From positions 992,001-1,056,000 of the forward strand of contig NZ_CP058214.1 of the NCBI RefSeq assembly GCF_015482775.1: DNA of 64,000 nt, written 5' to 3'. Under the pieces are notes generated by a model that ran no database searches, was not told where the DNA came from, and saw only the letters and a program-made list of their open reading frames with translations. Positions within the stretch are counted from its first letter, which is position 1; each line of letters starts with the position of its first letter. Shown in pieces: positions 35,558 to 45,435 of this stretch. This stretch comes from Kaustia mangrovi. Lineage in GTDB: Bacteria; Pseudomonadota; Alphaproteobacteria; Rhizobiales; Im1. Position numbers and translations under genes: made by a program.

Positions 35558-37294
35558 TCACGATCTCTTGTCGTTCTCGGGCAGGGCGAGCTCCGGACCG
35601 GGCTTCTCCGCCCCGTTCAGGCCGCGCTCCAGCTTGCGGTCGAGGGTCTCCAGGAGATCGGGCTCGGGATCGCTGTCCTTGGCGTGCTGCCACTGGAACT
35701 GCGCCTCGAGCCTGCGACCGACCTTCCAGTAGGCATCTCCGAGATGGTCGTTGATGATCGGATCGTCCGGCTTGAGCTCCACGGCCCGCTCGAGCTGTTC
35801 GACGGCCTTCTCGTACTGGCCGAGCCGGTAATAGCCCCAGCCGAGGCTGTCGACGATATAGCCGTCATTCGGGCGCTGATCGACAGATTCCTTGATCATG
35901 TCGAGCGCCTCGTCGAGATGCACGCCCTGATCGATCCATGAATAGCCGAGATAGTTCAGCACGAGCGGCTGGCCGGGTTGCAACTCCAGCGCCTTCAGGA
36001 GATCGGCCTCCGCCTTCTCCCACTGCTTGGAGCGCTCGTAGCTCATGCCCCGGAAATAGAACACCGTCCATTGCTGGGGTATCGGTGTGTCCATCAGCTC
36101 GATGACCTTGGAGTAGTAGACGGCGGCATCCTCGAAGCGCGAATGGGAGCGCATGATGTTGCCGAGCGTCATATAGGCGTCGTAGCTGTCGGGCTCACGC
36201 TCGACGAGGGCCTTGAGCATGGCCTCCGCCTCGTCGGTCCGCCCCATCGCGTCCAGATTGCCGGCCGCGCGGATGCGGGCATTCTTGCGCAGCGGCGACG
36301 AGGCCGGCACCAGCTCGTAGGCCTCGATGGCCTCCTGGTTGCGCCCCATATCGGTGAAGATGTCGCCGAGCAGCGTCTGCGCGACCACGAGATCGGGCTT
36401 CACGTCGAGCGCGAGGCGCACATAGACGAGTGCGAGATCGATGCCCGTCTCGTCGGTCAGCGCGCTCGACAGGCTGAACATCGCCTCCCCGATCCCCGAA
36501 CGCGCATTGCGCACGAACGGCCGGGGCGACATGCCGTGGCGAACATTGTCGTAGGCCTGCCGGACCAGCGGATTCTCCGGCGCGTTGTCGAGATAGGCCC
36601 GGTAGACGGCCTCAGCCTCCTCCGGCCGGCCGTGACGCTCCAGGAAGTTGCCATAGGCCTGCACGACGCGCAGCGAGGTGCCCGCCTCGTCATAGGCCTT
36701 CTTGTAGAGCGGCCCGGCGCGCGTGCCCATGCCGAGCATGTCGGCGATCAGCGCGGAATGGAACGTCTTGTAGATCCCGAAGGAATCGTTGCGGTCGAGC
36801 ACATCCAGCGCCTTGAAGGCGCCCGTCGGATCGCGCTGGGCGGCATGGACCCAGGCCGACAGGAGCCCCGCCGTCAGCTCGCCGATGGGTGTGTAGGAGG
36901 CCTCGTCGAAATGCGTCAGCGCGCTGTCGTAGCGGCCGCGCTTGAAGTCCTTCAGCCCCAGCACGATGTGCGCCATCCGGTGGCGCTCGTTGATGCCGAT
37001 CAGCCGTTCGGCAAGCCGCTCCGAGCGGGTGATGTTGCCCGCCGACATCTCCGCGACGAAGGCGCGCTCCAGGAGGGCGGCATTGCCGGGGTCCTGCGCG
37101 AGCGCGTCGGAGAAATACCGCGCCGCCGCGCTCATGTCGCGCTCCTGTATCGCATGCCGTCCGGCGAGATAGTTGCCGGAGAGCGACGACAGCGCGTCGG
37201 CGCCCGGCTGCGATGCGGAGGCCGCGAATGCCGACACGGCGATCCCCAGGCCTGCAACAATTCCAAGGGTCCGGATCGGGCGAAGCAGCATCAT
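35558..37294 (-). CDS. Exported tetratricopeptide-repeat protein
   Basis: 578 aa. An N-terminal signal peptide (LRPIRTLGIVAGLGIAVSAF) is followed by a long series of TPR helical hairpins. The clearest are DMSAAARYFSDALAQDPGNA, PEEAEAVYRAYLDNAPENP, KAEADLLKALELQPGQPLVL and YEKAVEQLERAVELKPDDPI. These form a protein-binding scaffold, probably periplasmic. No enzymatic domain is seen. The start is ATG ATG at 37294. It is placed before ispE and after ETF-QO, as in many rhizobia, but its partner is unknown. Confidence 0.87.
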   Translation of the reverse strand: MMLLRPIRTLGIVAGLGIAVSAFAASASQPGADALSSLSGNYLAGRHAIQERDMSAAARYFSDALAQDPGNAALLERAFVAEMSAGNITRSERLAERLIGINERHRMAHIVLGLKDFKRGRYDSALTHFDEASYTPIGELTAGLLSAWVHAAQRDPTGAFKALDVLDRNDSFGIYKTFHSALIADMLGMGTRAGPLYKKAYDEAGTSLRVVQAYGNFLERHGRPEEAEAVYRAYLDNAPENPLVRQAYDNVRHGMSPRPFVRNARSGIGEAMFSLSSALTDETGIDLALVYVRLALDVKPDLVVAQTLLGDIFTDMGRNQEAIEAYELVPASSPLRKNARIRAAGNLDAMGRTDEAEAMLKALVEREPDSYDAYMTLGNIMRSHSRFEDAAVYYSKVIELMDTPIPQQWTVFYFRGMSYERSKQWEKAEADLLKALELQPGQPLVLNYLGYSWIDQGVHLDEALDMIKESVDQRPNDGYIVDSLGWGYYRLGQYEKAVEQLERAVELKPDDPIINDHLGDAYWKVGRRLEAQFQWQHAKDSDPEPDLLETLDRKLERGLNGAEKPGPELALPENDKRS

Positions 37295-37502
37295 GAAATA
37301 TCCGTTCCTAGAGCCGGTCTGCCAGCGCCCGGCACCGAAGGCCGCCGGGCTGTTCGTTTGGAGAGCATGCGGGTTTTCCGGGTGTCCCGCAAGTCGCCAG
37401 GGCAGCCGGGCCGGAGATGCAGCCTCCCCGGCCCCGCCCCCGCACGTCGAAACGCTTCTATGACACATCGAGGCCAGACAGAGGCAGCGGAACCGCGTCC
37501 CG

Positions 37503-39182
37503 TCACATATTGGGATAGTTCGGCCCGCCGCCGCCCTCCGGCGTCACCCAGTTGATGTTCTGGGCGGGGTCCTTGATGTCGCAGGTCTTGCAGTGCACGC
37601 AGTTCTGCGCGTTGACCTGGAAGCGCGGGTTCCCGCCGTCATCGTCATAGACGACCTCGTAGACGCCCGCCGGGCAGTAGCGCTGCGCCGGCTCGTCATA
37701 TTCCGGCAGGTTCTTCGCAATCGGAATATCCGGGTCCTTCAGCGTCAGATGGCTCGGCTGGTCCTCCTCGTGATTGGTGTTGGAGAAGGACAAATCCGTC
37801 AGCCGGTCGAAGCTGATCACGCCGTCGGGCTTGGGATACTCGATCTTCCTGGCATAGCGCGCCGGCTTCAGGGTCGCGTAATCCGGCTTGCCATGCTTCA
37901 TCGTGCCGAACAGGGAGAAGCCGAACAGCTCGTTCATCCACATGTCGAGGCCGCCGAGCGCCAGCCCGCCGACGAGACCGAGTTTCGACCAGAGCGGCTT
38001 CACATTGCGCACCGCCTTGAGGTCCTTGTAGACCCAGGAGCCGCGATAGCGCTCCTCGTAATCGGCGAGCTCGTCGCCCTCGCGTCCCGCCTGGATGGCC
38101 TCGAAAGCCGATTCGGCGGCGAGCATTCCCGTCTTCATCGCATTGTGCGAGCCCTTGATGCGCGGCACGTTCACGAAACCAGCCGAGCAACCGATCAGCG
38201 CGCCGCCCGGGAAGGCGAGCTTCGGCACGGACTGGAAGCCGCCCTCGGTGATGGCGCGCGCGCCATAGGCAATGCGCCGGCCGCCTTCCAGCACCGGCTG
38301 GATCATCGGATGGTGCTTGAAGCGCTGGAACTCCGCGAAGGGATAGAGATACGGGTTCTCGTAGTTGAGATGCACCACGAAGCCGATGGAGACCAGATTG
38401 TCCTCCAGATGGTACATGAAGCTGCCGCCGCCGGCATTGGAGCCGAGCGGCCACCCCATGGTATGGGTCACCTGGCCGGCCTTGTGGTTCTCCGGCCGGA
38501 CCTCCCACAGCTCCTTCATTCCGATGCCGAATTTCTGCGGCTCGCGCCCCTGCGACAGGCCGAACTTGTCGATCAGCACCTTGGCCAGCGAGCCGCGCAC
38601 GCCCTCCCCGATGAAGACATACTTGCCATGGAGCTCCATGCCGGGCTGATAGTCGGCCTTGTGCGACCCGTCGCGCGCGATGCCGAACACACCGGCGACC
38701 ACGCCCTTCACCGAGCCGTCCTCGCGATAGACGAGATCGGAACAGGCAAAGCCCGGATAGATCTCCACTCCCATCGCCTCGGCCTGCTCGGCGAGCCAGC
38801 GGCAGACATTGCCGAGCGACACGGCATAGTTGCCATGATTGTTCATGAGCCTCGGCATGCCCCAGTTGGGCAGGCGGAAGGCGCCCGCGGGCCCGAGCAT
38901 GTAGAACCGGTCCTCGTTCACCGGAACGTTGAGCGGCGCGCCCTTCTCCTTCCAGTCGGGAATGAGCTCGTCGAGCGCGATCGGATCGACCACGGCGCCG
39001 GACAGGATATGCGCGCCGACCTCCGAGCCCTTCTCCAGAACGCACACGGAAAGCTCCGCACCCGCGGCCTCGGCGAGCTGCTTGAGGCGGATCGACGCGG
39101 CGAGACCGGCGGGACCCGCCCCCACGATCACGACGTCGTATTCCATGGATTCGCGTTCGACTGCGCCGCTGGCTTCGCTCAC
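37503..39182 (-). CDS. Electron transfer flavoprotein-ubiquinone oxidoreductase
   Basis: Inner-membrane flavoprotein that passes electrons from ETF to ubiquinone, linking acyl-CoA dehydrogenases to respiration. 559 aa. The FAD motif is VVIVGAGPAGLAASIRL. The ubiquinone and flavin regions include GEGVRGSLAKVLIDKFGL and GCSAGFVNVPRIKGSHNAMK. The C-terminal 4Fe-4S site has one Cys in YCPAGVYEV and three in NCVHCKTCDIKDP. The GTG at 39182 is used because GGGAGGACCAAG precedes it; ATG 39146 lacks such a site. Confidence 0.97.
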   Translation of the reverse strand: MSEASGAVERESMEYDVVIVGAGPAGLAASIRLKQLAEAAGAELSVCVLEKGSEVGAHILSGAVVDPIALDELIPDWKEKGAPLNVPVNEDRFYMLGPAGAFRLPNWGMPRLMNNHGNYAVSLGNVCRWLAEQAEAMGVEIYPGFACSDLVYREDGSVKGVVAGVFGIARDGSHKADYQPGMELHGKYVFIGEGVRGSLAKVLIDKFGLSQGREPQKFGIGMKELWEVRPENHKAGQVTHTMGWPLGSNAGGGSFMYHLEDNLVSIGFVVHLNYENPYLYPFAEFQRFKHHPMIQPVLEGGRRIAYGARAITEGGFQSVPKLAFPGGALIGCSAGFVNVPRIKGSHNAMKTGMLAAESAFEAIQAGREGDELADYEERYRGSWVYKDLKAVRNVKPLWSKLGLVGGLALGGLDMWMNELFGFSLFGTMKHGKPDYATLKPARYARKIEYPKPDGVISFDRLTDLSFSNTNHEEDQPSHLTLKDPDIPIAKNLPEYDEPAQRYCPAGVYEVVYDDDGGNPRFQVNAQNCVHCKTCDIKDPAQNINWVTPEGGGGPNYPNM

Positions 39183-39327
39183 CTTGGTCCTCCCATTGCC
39201 GATCTGCCCTTCGCGTTTACCGGCTCACGGCCTGCTGTCAACCGCAAGAGGCGATGCTGCCCCTCGATGTCGAGGCCTGTTATAGTGGAGGCGAACCAAT
39301 CTGGAAACGCTCTAACGAGGCCTGACG

Positions 39328-40203
39328 GTGCACGGAAACGACCCGCAATCCGCCGATCCCGCCGACCTTCTGCGCTGGTATGCGGAGATGGGCGTGGACG
39401 AGACCGTGGGGGACGCCGCCGTGGACCGCTTCGCCGTCTCCGCGAGGCAGCGCGCCGAGCGCGAGGCTGCCGCCGCGGCCCGAAAGGCCGCGCGGGAGGC
39501 CTCCGCGCCCGGGCCGGACGCCTCGTCCCGCGCAGCGCCTGCGCCTGCGCGCCCGGTTGCCCCGCCGCTGTCCTCCGACGAGGCGGTGGAGGATGCCCGT
39601 TCGCGTGCGACGAAATGCGAAAGCCTCGACGAGCTGGTGGCGGTGCTTGAGGGCTTCGACGCCTGCCCGCTCAAGAAGACGGCCACCAATCTCGTCTTCT
39701 CCGACGGCAATCCGAAGGCCCGCGTCATGATCGTCGGCGAGGCGCCGGGGCGCGACGAGGATCTCAAGGGCAAGCCCTTCGTCGGCCGCTCCGGTCAGCT
39801 TCTCGACCGGATGCTCGCCGCCATCGGCCTGTCGCGCCACGAGGAGGATCCGGCGAAGGCCGTCTTCATCTCCAACTGCATCTTCTGGCGCCCGCCCGGC
39901 AACCGCAAGCCGACGGAGGCGGAGACGCTCATGTGCCTGCCCTTCGTGGAGCGCGCCATCGAGCTTGCCCATCCCGACATCCTGGTGCTTCTGGGCGCGA
40001 CCTCGGCCGGACGCCTCCTGCGCACCACCCAGGGCATCATGCGCACCCGGGGCCGGTGGACGGAATACAAAAGCCCCGGCGGCGAGACCTTCCGCACCAT
40101 CGCCTCGCTCCATCCGGCCTATCTCCTGCGCCAGCCTGCCCACAAGCGGCTCGCCTGGCGCGACCTTCTGGAAGTCCGCAAGGCGCTCGACGAGAGCGTC
40201 TGA
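39328..40203 (+). CDS. Uracil-DNA glycosylase, Fe-S (family 4/5-like)
   Basis: 291 aa. Residues 1-95 are an Ala/Arg-rich extension without a known domain. The catalytic part has [20 protein letters not shown] (the family 4 active-site loop), [38 protein letters not shown] and [16 protein letters not shown]. Cysteines in FDACPL, SNCIFW and LMCLPF could hold the Fe-S cluster. It removes uracil formed by cytosine deamination. The start is GTG 39328 with GAGG upstream. It is divergent from ETF-QO, a usual rhizobial pairing. Confidence 0.92.
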   Translation: MHGNDPQSADPADLLRWYAEMGVDETVGDAAVDRFAVSARQRAEREAAAAARKAAREASAPGPDASSRAAPAPARPVAPPLSSDEAVEDARSRATKCESLDELVAVLEGFDACPLKKTATNLVFSDGNPKARVMIVGEAPGRDEDLKGKPFVGRSGQLLDRMLAAIGLSRHEEDPAKAVFISNCIFWRPPGNRKPTEAETLMCLPFVERAIELAHPDILVLLGATSAGRLLRTTQGIMRTRGRWTEYKSPGGETFRTIASLHPAYLLRQPAHKRLAWRDLLEVRKALDESV

Positions 40204-40324
40204 GGGCGCCCCGGAGGGAATAGACGTCATCACAATGTGTTGATCGAAACGGGATGCCCGGTCGAATCCGGGCAAAATCGCGCATCCGGAGACCGCCGGC
40301 AGGCATTGGGCTCCCATGGCTGTT

Positions 40325-40349
40325 GGGAATAGGATGGACGGGCAGCGTT
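40325..40349 (+). promoter_or_regulatory. Candidate ECF-type promoter before the sigma/anti-sigma operon
   Basis: GGGAATA at 40325-40331 resembles an ECF -35 element and CGTT at 40346-40349 an ECF -10 element, 15 bases after GGAAT. The sigma gene begins 24 bases further on. ECF factors often transcribe their own gene, so autoregulation is likely but unproven. Confidence 0.5.
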
Positions 40350-40373
40350 CCCCCAATCAGCCAGGACCGTTCC

Positions 40374-40913
40374 ATGACCGATCTCCCCGAGGCGCTCGAA
40401 GAGCATATCCCCGCATTGCGGCGGTATGCGTCGGCCCTTCTGGGAAACCGGGACCGCGCCGACGAGCTCGTGCAGGACACGCTCGAGCGCGCCCTCTCGC
40501 GCCGGCATCTGTTTCGGGTGGACCGCAACCTCAGGGGCTGGCTGTTTACGATCATGCACAATCTCTACGCCAACAATGCCAGATCGCGGTCCCGCGCCCC
40601 GGGATTCGTGCCGGTCGAGGATGCCGCCCACCGGCTGAGCGACGGGCCGCACCAGGATGACCACATGGCACTGCGCGACCTTCAGCGCGCCCTGTCGGAG
40701 ATGACGCCCCAGCACCGCACCGTCCTGCTGCTCATCGGACTGGAAGGCCTGAGCTACCGGGAAGCCGCGGAGGTGCTCGACATCCCGGTCGGCACCGTCA
40801 TGTCGAGACTGGCGCGCGCGAGGGAACGGCTGCGCCTCATGCTGGGCGACGGCCGGGGCACCGTGCCCGCCGTCGAGGAGGGCGCCCCGCCCGCGCGGCG
40901 ACGCGCACCATGA
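40374..40913 (+). CDS. ECF-type RNA polymerase sigma factor
   Basis: 179 aa with only sigma regions 2 and 4. Region 2: ALLGNRDRADELVQDTLERA and RNLRGWLFTIMHNLYANNAR. Region 4: LSEMTPQHRTVLLLIGLEGL then SYREAAEVLDIPVGTVMSRL, the DNA-recognising helix-turn-helix. The start ATG 40374 follows CCAGGACC. Its stop overlaps the start of the anti-sigma gene (ATGA), so both proteins are made in step. The signal and regulon are unknown. A probable self-recognised promoter lies directly upstream. Confidence 0.93.
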   Translation: MTDLPEALEEHIPALRRYASALLGNRDRADELVQDTLERALSRRHLFRVDRNLRGWLFTIMHNLYANNARSRSRAPGFVPVEDAAHRLSDGPHQDDHMALRDLQRALSEMTPQHRTVLLLIGLEGLSYREAAEVLDIPVGTVMSRLARARERLRLMLGDGRGTVPAVEEGAPPARRRAP

Positions 40914-41710
40914 CGGACCCGGCCCGCAATATCACCGAGGACGAGCTCCACGCCTATGTGGACGGCGCGCTCAAGGAGCGCCGGCGCCAGGCGGTGGAGG
41001 CCTGGCTCGCCGCACATCCGGCCGATGCGGAGCGGGTCGCGGCCTGGCGCCGCCAGATCGCGCTCATGTCGAAGGCCTATGGCGCCATCGCCGAGGAGCC
41101 CGTTCCCGCCCACCTGTGTGCGCGAACCATCGCGGCGCGCCTCGGGGAACGGCGCCCGGCCACGAGGCTTCGCCGGGGCGGTCTCGCCGCCGCCGCGGCC
41201 GTCCTGCTGGCGCTCGGGATGGCCGGCGGATGGATGGCGCACGGGCTTCTGGGCTCCGCGTCACCGGAGGCGGAGGAGGTCTGGCACCAGGCGCTCTCGG
41301 CGCATCGCGTCTTCACCGTGGAGAAGCGCCACGCCGTGGAGGTCGGCAGCGACCAGCGCGAGCATCTGGTGCGCTGGCTCTCCAACCGGCTCGGCTACGA
41401 GGTCGTCATACCGGACCTTGCGGGCCACGGCTTCCGCCTCATGGGCGGGCGGCTGCTGGCGTCGTCCGGCGAGCCCGCCGCGCAGTTCATGTACGAGAAT
41501 GCCGGCGGCGACCGGCTGACGCTCTACGTGACACGCGCCAATGGCGGCGCCGATGCCGGCTTCAGCATGGGCCAGGAGAACGGCATGAGCGCCTTCTACT
41601 GGTATGACGGCCGGGTATCCTACGCCCTCGTCGGCACCCTGTCGCGCGAGGCGCTCAACGCCATCGCAATCGACGTCTACCGCCAGCTCGAGGGCGTGAG
41701 GCCGAGCTGA
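40910..41710 (+). CDS. Membrane anti-sigma factor for the adjacent ECF sigma
   Basis: 266 aa. The N-terminal cytoplasmic part (DELHAYVDGALKERRRQAVE, then AWLAAHPADAERVAAWRRQ) is a typical anti-sigma helical bundle, but the zinc-binding His-x3-Cys-x2-Cys is absent. One membrane segment follows (LAAAAAVLLALGMAGGWMAH, about residues 86-105). The outer part (EVWHQALSAHRVFTVEKRHA, then HLVRWLSNRLGYEVVIPDL) is probably periplasmic and may sense the signal. It overlaps the sigma gene by 4 bases. Confidence 0.86.
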   Translation: MTDPARNITEDELHAYVDGALKERRRQAVEAWLAAHPADAERVAAWRRQIALMSKAYGAIAEEPVPAHLCARTIAARLGERRPATRLRRGGLAAAAAVLLALGMAGGWMAHGLLGSASPEAEEVWHQALSAHRVFTVEKRHAVEVGSDQREHLVRWLSNRLGYEVVIPDLAGHGFRLMGGRLLASSGEPAAQFMYENAGGDRLTLYVTRANGGADAGFSMGQENGMSAFYWYDGRVSYALVGTLSREALNAIAIDVYRQLEGVRPS

Positions 41711-41718
41711 TCCCCGCC

Positions 41719-42378
41719 TCAGGGGTGCGGCGAGACAAGCGGTGCCGCCGGTGTCTCGTCGCCCTCATAGACCACCTGTTCGCCGGACAGTCGGACCCTG
41801 CCCGACGCCACGAGCCTGAGCGCGAGCGGATAGACGATATGCTCCGCCTTGAGGACGCGCGCGGCGAGTTCGTCGGCCGTGTCGTTGCCGAGAACCGGCA
41901 CGGCGGCCTGCGCGATGATCGGGCCGGCATCCATTTCCGGGCGCATGAAATGCACCGTGCAGCCGGTGATGCGTCCACCCTCCGCCAGCACCCGCTCATG
42001 GGTGTTGAGCCCGCGATAGGCGGGCAGGAGCGAGGGATGGATGTTGAGGATGCGGTTGCGCCAGCGCTCCACGAAGCCGTCCGTCAGGAGCCTGAGGAAG
42101 CCCGCGCAACAGATGATCTCGACCTTGGCCTCGCCGAGCACCGCGTCGAGCCGCTCCTCGAACGACTCGCGGCTCGAATAGGTCTTGTGGTCGATGGTCG
42201 CGGTGGCGATGCCGGCGTCCTCCGCCAGCTTCAGGCCGCGCGCGCCGGGGCGGTTGGAGACGACAAGCGCGATCTCGGCCGGGTAGTCGTCGGCCTGGCA
42301 TGCCTCGATGAGCGCGGCCAAGTTGCTCCCGCGCCCGGAGATCAGGACGGCGATCTTCTTGCGCGCCACTGTGCTCAA
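41719..42378 (-). CDS. purN: Phosphoribosylglycinamide formyltransferase
   Basis: Adds a formyl group from 10-formyltetrahydrofolate to glycinamide ribonucleotide in purine synthesis. 219 aa. [20 protein letters not shown] is the phosphate-binding start. The active site is present in [15 protein letters not shown] and in [20 protein letters not shown] (Asn and His), with [18 protein letters not shown] after it. It overlaps purM by 4 bases (ATGA). It converges on the anti-sigma gene with 8 bases between stops. Confidence 0.96.
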   Translation of the reverse strand: MSTVARKKIAVLISGRGSNLAALIEACQADDYPAEIALVVSNRPGARGLKLAEDAGIATATIDHKTYSSRESFEERLDAVLGEAKVEIICCAGFLRLLTDGFVERWRNRILNIHPSLLPAYRGLNTHERVLAEGGRITGCTVHFMRPEMDAGPIIAQAAVPVLGNDTADELAARVLKAEHIVYPLALRLVASGRVRLSGEQVVYEGDETPAAPLVSPHP

Positions 42379-43466
42379 ACCCCCCGTCCAAGCGATCCGC
42401 GAAGCGCGATCGCCGCATCGTCCTTGCGGGGCTCGACGGTGCCCAGCACGGCAACCCGCTCGCCCGCCGAGACGAGGGCCCGCGTGACCGCGTCGGCGCT
42501 TTCGGCGGCCACCACGACGACCATGCCGATGCCGCAGTTGAAGGTCCGCAGCATCTCCCTCTCCTCAATGCCACCCGCCTCTGCGAGCCAGCCGAAGACC
42601 GGCTGGACCGGCACATGATCGAGATCGATCGCGGCACAAACGTGGCCGGGCAGCACCCGCGGCACATTCTCCAGAAGCCCGCCGCCGGTGATATGGGCGA
42701 GCGCCTTCACGCCCCCGCCGCCCTCGCCGCGCAGCGCGCCGAGCACCGCGGACACATAGATCCGCGTCGGCTCGAGCAGTGCTTCGCCGAGCGACCGGTC
42801 CGGCGCGAAGGGCGCCGACGCGCCATAGTCGAGGCCGAGATCGGCGACCAGCCGGCGGATGAGCGAATAGCCGTTCGAATGCGGCCCCGAGGAGGCAAGT
42901 CCCAAAACCGCGTCGCCCGGCGCGATATCGGTGCGCGGCAGAACCGCATCGCGCTCCACCGCACCGACGGAGAAGCCCGCGAGATCGTAATCGCCATCGC
43001 CATAGAGCCCCGGCATCTCCGCCGTCTCCCCGCCGATGAGCGCCGCGCCCGCCTGCCGGCATCCCTCCGCCACGCCGGCGATCACGGCGCTGGCGGTGCC
43101 CACATCGAGGTGCGAGCTGGCGAAATAATCGAGGAAGAAGAGCGGCTCGGCGCCCTGCACCACCAGGTCGTTGACGCACATGGCCACGAGATCGATGCCG
43201 ATCGTGTCGTGGCACCCGGTCTCGATGGCGATGCGCAGCTTGGTGCCCACACCGTCATTGGCCGCGACCAGGACGGGATCGGCGAACCCCGTGGCCTTGA
43301 GGTCGAAAAGCCCGCCGAAACCGCCGAGACCGGCATCCGCGCCCGGCCGCCTCGTGGAGGCCGCCAGCGGCTTGATCGCCTCCACCAGCGCATTGCCGGC
43401 ATTGATATCGACACCGGCTTGGCTGTAGGTGTACCCGGAAGGTCGGTTGCCGGACTGTTCGCTCAT
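42375..43466 (-). CDS. purM: Phosphoribosylformylglycinamidine cyclo-ligase (AIR synthase)
   Basis: Closes the imidazole ring in purine synthesis. 363 aa. Motifs: [80 protein letters not shown] and [19 protein letters not shown], all in family order. It is upstream of and overlapping purN on the same strand, a usual operon. It is divergent from the DUF2066 gene across 181 bases. Confidence 0.97.
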   Translation of the reverse strand: MSEQSGNRPSGYTYSQAGVDINAGNALVEAIKPLAASTRRPGADAGLGGFGGLFDLKATGFADPVLVAANDGVGTKLRIAIETGCHDTIGIDLVAMCVNDLVVQGAEPLFFLDYFASSHLDVGTASAVIAGVAEGCRQAGAALIGGETAEMPGLYGDGDYDLAGFSVGAVERDAVLPRTDIAPGDAVLGLASSGPHSNGYSLIRRLVADLGLDYGASAPFAPDRSLGEALLEPTRIYVSAVLGALRGEGGGGVKALAHITGGGLLENVPRVLPGHVCAAIDLDHVPVQPVFGWLAEAGGIEEREMLRTFNCGIGMVVVVAAESADAVTRALVSAGERVAVLGTVEPRKDDAAIALRGSLGRGV

Positions 43467-43647
43467 AGGGTGCGTCCCGTTTCTAGTCGCCGATCATCCT
43501 GCCCCGCATGGGGGCGATCGAGTGGAGTTTTTCGTTGCGCCGCCGCGCAAGAGCAAGCAAAAAAGCGCGCCTTGCACAACCCGCTGGCACATGGCGCCCT
43601 GGAAACGACGTGCGCAAGGACCTTGTGAAGAGGACAGGTTGGAAGCC

Positions 43648-44793
43648 ATGATCCCCGCTTCATCTCGCCCCGGCACGCCGCTTCGCCAAGGCAGCCACCG
43701 CGCAGGCCGGGCGCTGCGCTCGCCCCTCGCCCTTCTGGCTGTTCTCGTTACCGCAGCGTTCCTTGCCGCGCAGGCCGCGCCCGCGCACGCCAATCCGTTC
43801 ACCGTGTCCGGCGTTCTCGTCGATGCCAAGGCGGAGGACGCCTCCGCTGCCAAGCTCAAGGCCATCGGCGAGGCGCAGGTCATCGCGTTCAAGCGGATGA
43901 TTCGCCGCCTGTCCACCGAGGAGGCCGCCAAGAAGCTCGATACGCTCGGCCCGGCGACCATCGGCCGGATGATGGCGAGCCTCAGTATCGAGCAGGAGCG
44001 TTCCGGCCCCGGCCGCTACATCGCACGTCTGACCATCACCTTCCTGCCCGACGAGATCCGCAAGCTGTTCGCCAATTCGGGAATCCTGTTCACCGAGCAG
44101 ACGGCGGAACCCGCCATGCTGCTGGCGATCTGGGACGGGCCCGACGGCCCTGTCCTGTGGGGCGACTCCAATCCCTGGGGCAACGCCTGGCGCCACATCG
44201 ACACGACCAACGCCCTCACCCCGCTCGTCATTCCGCTGGGCGACGTGGCGGACCGCTCGACCGTCACCGCGCAACAGGTGCTTGCCGGCGACCCCGTGCA
44301 TATCGAGGCCCTCACCTCGCGCTACGATGGCAAGGGCCTGCTCGTCGCGACGGCGCGGCCGGCCGGCGACAATACCGTCCACGTCACCGTCACGGGCTCC
44401 TCCGCGGTCGGCCAGATCAACTACGAAGAGACGATCACGGCCAAGTCCGGCGGCGACAAGGCGGCGGCCCGCAAGGCCGCACGGCGCTTCCTGACCGCGA
44501 TGCAGGACCGCTGGAAGGAAAACCGCCTGACCCGTTACCGACCGCCCGCGCCGGAGCAGACCATCACGCTCGCCATCCCGTTCTCCGGCATCGGCGAATG
44601 GAACCGGATACGCGGACGTCTCCTCGCCTCGCGCATGATCTCCAGCGTGGATGTCGACTCGCTGTCGGGCAACGGCGCGATGGTCACCATGACCTACCGC
44701 TACAATCTCGATGCGCTGAGCCTGGAACTCAGGCGGCGGGGGTTCGCGTTGACCAGGGCAGGCAACCAGTGGGTCCTGCGGCAGTCCTATTGA
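43648..44793 (+). CDS. DUF2066 domain exported protein
   Basis: 381 aa. A long N-terminal signal region (RSPLALLAVLVTAAFLAAQA then APAHA-N) directs export. The body carries the DUF2066 pattern: FTVSGVLVDAKAEDASAAKL, RLTITFLPDEIRKLFANSGI and LAIWDGPDGPVLWGDSNPWG. Function of the family is unknown; it is predicted periplasmic. The ATG at 43648 has GGAAG upstream. It begins a co-directional series with the CDP-alcohol transferase, PerM, hdaA and moaB, an order I associate with alphaproteobacteria. Confidence 0.84.
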   Translation: MIPASSRPGTPLRQGSHRAGRALRSPLALLAVLVTAAFLAAQAAPAHANPFTVSGVLVDAKAEDASAAKLKAIGEAQVIAFKRMIRRLSTEEAAKKLDTLGPATIGRMMASLSIEQERSGPGRYIARLTITFLPDEIRKLFANSGILFTEQTAEPAMLLAIWDGPDGPVLWGDSNPWGNAWRHIDTTNALTPLVIPLGDVADRSTVTAQQVLAGDPVHIEALTSRYDGKGLLVATARPAGDNTVHVTVTGSSAVGQINYEETITAKSGGDKAAARKAARRFLTAMQDRWKENRLTRYRPPAPEQTITLAIPFSGIGEWNRIRGRLLASRMISSVDVDSLSGNGAMVTMTYRYNLDALSLELRRRGFALTRAGNQWVLRQSY

Positions 44794-44857
44794 GGCGCCG
44801 CGGCACGGTCCGCATGGCATCGCACGCGCATTCACCCCGGCTGAAGAGGGATCTGTC

Positions 44858-45406
44858 TTGAGTCTCCCCAACATGATCACCATAGGGCGCATCCTGCTCG
44901 TGCCCCTGACGGTCTGGCTGATCATCACGGGCCAGTTCCCGGCCGCGTTCCTGGTCTTCATCGTCGCCGGCATCTCCGACGCGGTCGACGGCTTCATCGC
45001 CAAGCATTTCGGCCAGACGACCGAGCTCGGCGCCTATCTCGACCCAATCGCCGACAAGCTGCTTCTGGTCAGCATCTATATCTCGCTCGGCTTCCTGAAC
45101 GAGCTGCCGCCCTGGGTGGTGATCCTCGTCGTCTCGCGCGACATCCTGATCATCGGCGCGGTGCTCCTGTCCTGGCTCGTCGACAAGCCGGTGAAGGTGC
45201 AGCCGCTCGTCGTCTCCAAGATCAACACGGTGGCGCAGATCGTGCTCGCCTGCCTCGTGCTCGCGGCACTGGCTTTCGGTCTTGCGCTGAACAGCGTTAT
45301 TCTCCTGTGTGCGATCGCAGTCGGCATATTGACCGTGCTCTCGGGCGCCGCCTACATGCGGGAATGGCTGCGGCATATGGCGAACGGGCTCACCGGATCG
45401 CCCTGA
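44858..45406 (+). CDS. CDP-alcohol phosphatidyltransferase family protein
   Basis: 182-aa membrane enzyme of phospholipid synthesis, with about five or six membrane segments. The catalytic motif is DAVDGFIAKHFGQTTELGAY then LDPIADK: all four aspartates of D-x2-D-G ... G-x3-D-x3-D are present, but the usual Arg after Ala is Lys. Products in this family include phosphatidylglycerophosphate and cardiolipin; the type is not resolved. The start is TTG 44858 with AGAGGG about 8 bases upstream. Confidence 0.87.
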   Translation: MSLPNMITIGRILLVPLTVWLIITGQFPAAFLVFIVAGISDAVDGFIAKHFGQTTELGAYLDPIADKLLLVSIYISLGFLNELPPWVVILVVSRDILIIGAVLLSWLVDKPVKVQPLVVSKINTVAQIVLACLVLAALAFGLALNSVILLCAIAVGILTVLSGAAYMREWLRHMANGLTGSP

Positions 45407-45435
45407 ACGGCTCACGGGGGAAGGACACCGGCGCA

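Noticed and set aside
37407-37433. GGGCCGG/CCGGCCC hairpin as a terminator of ETF-QO
   Set aside because: There is no T-run on either strand, so an intrinsic terminator is not supported.
37593-39650. A 685-codon open frame antisense to ETF-QO
   Set aside because: Shadow frame of a strongly conserved gene on the opposite strand; no family features or proper start signals.
40256-40273. Hairpin GCCCGG-tcgaat-CCGGGC resembling a tRNA T-arm
   Set aside because: No acceptor, D- or anticodon arm fits around it, and the loop is six rather than seven bases. Possibly a weak 3' hairpin of the uracil-DNA glycosylase gene.
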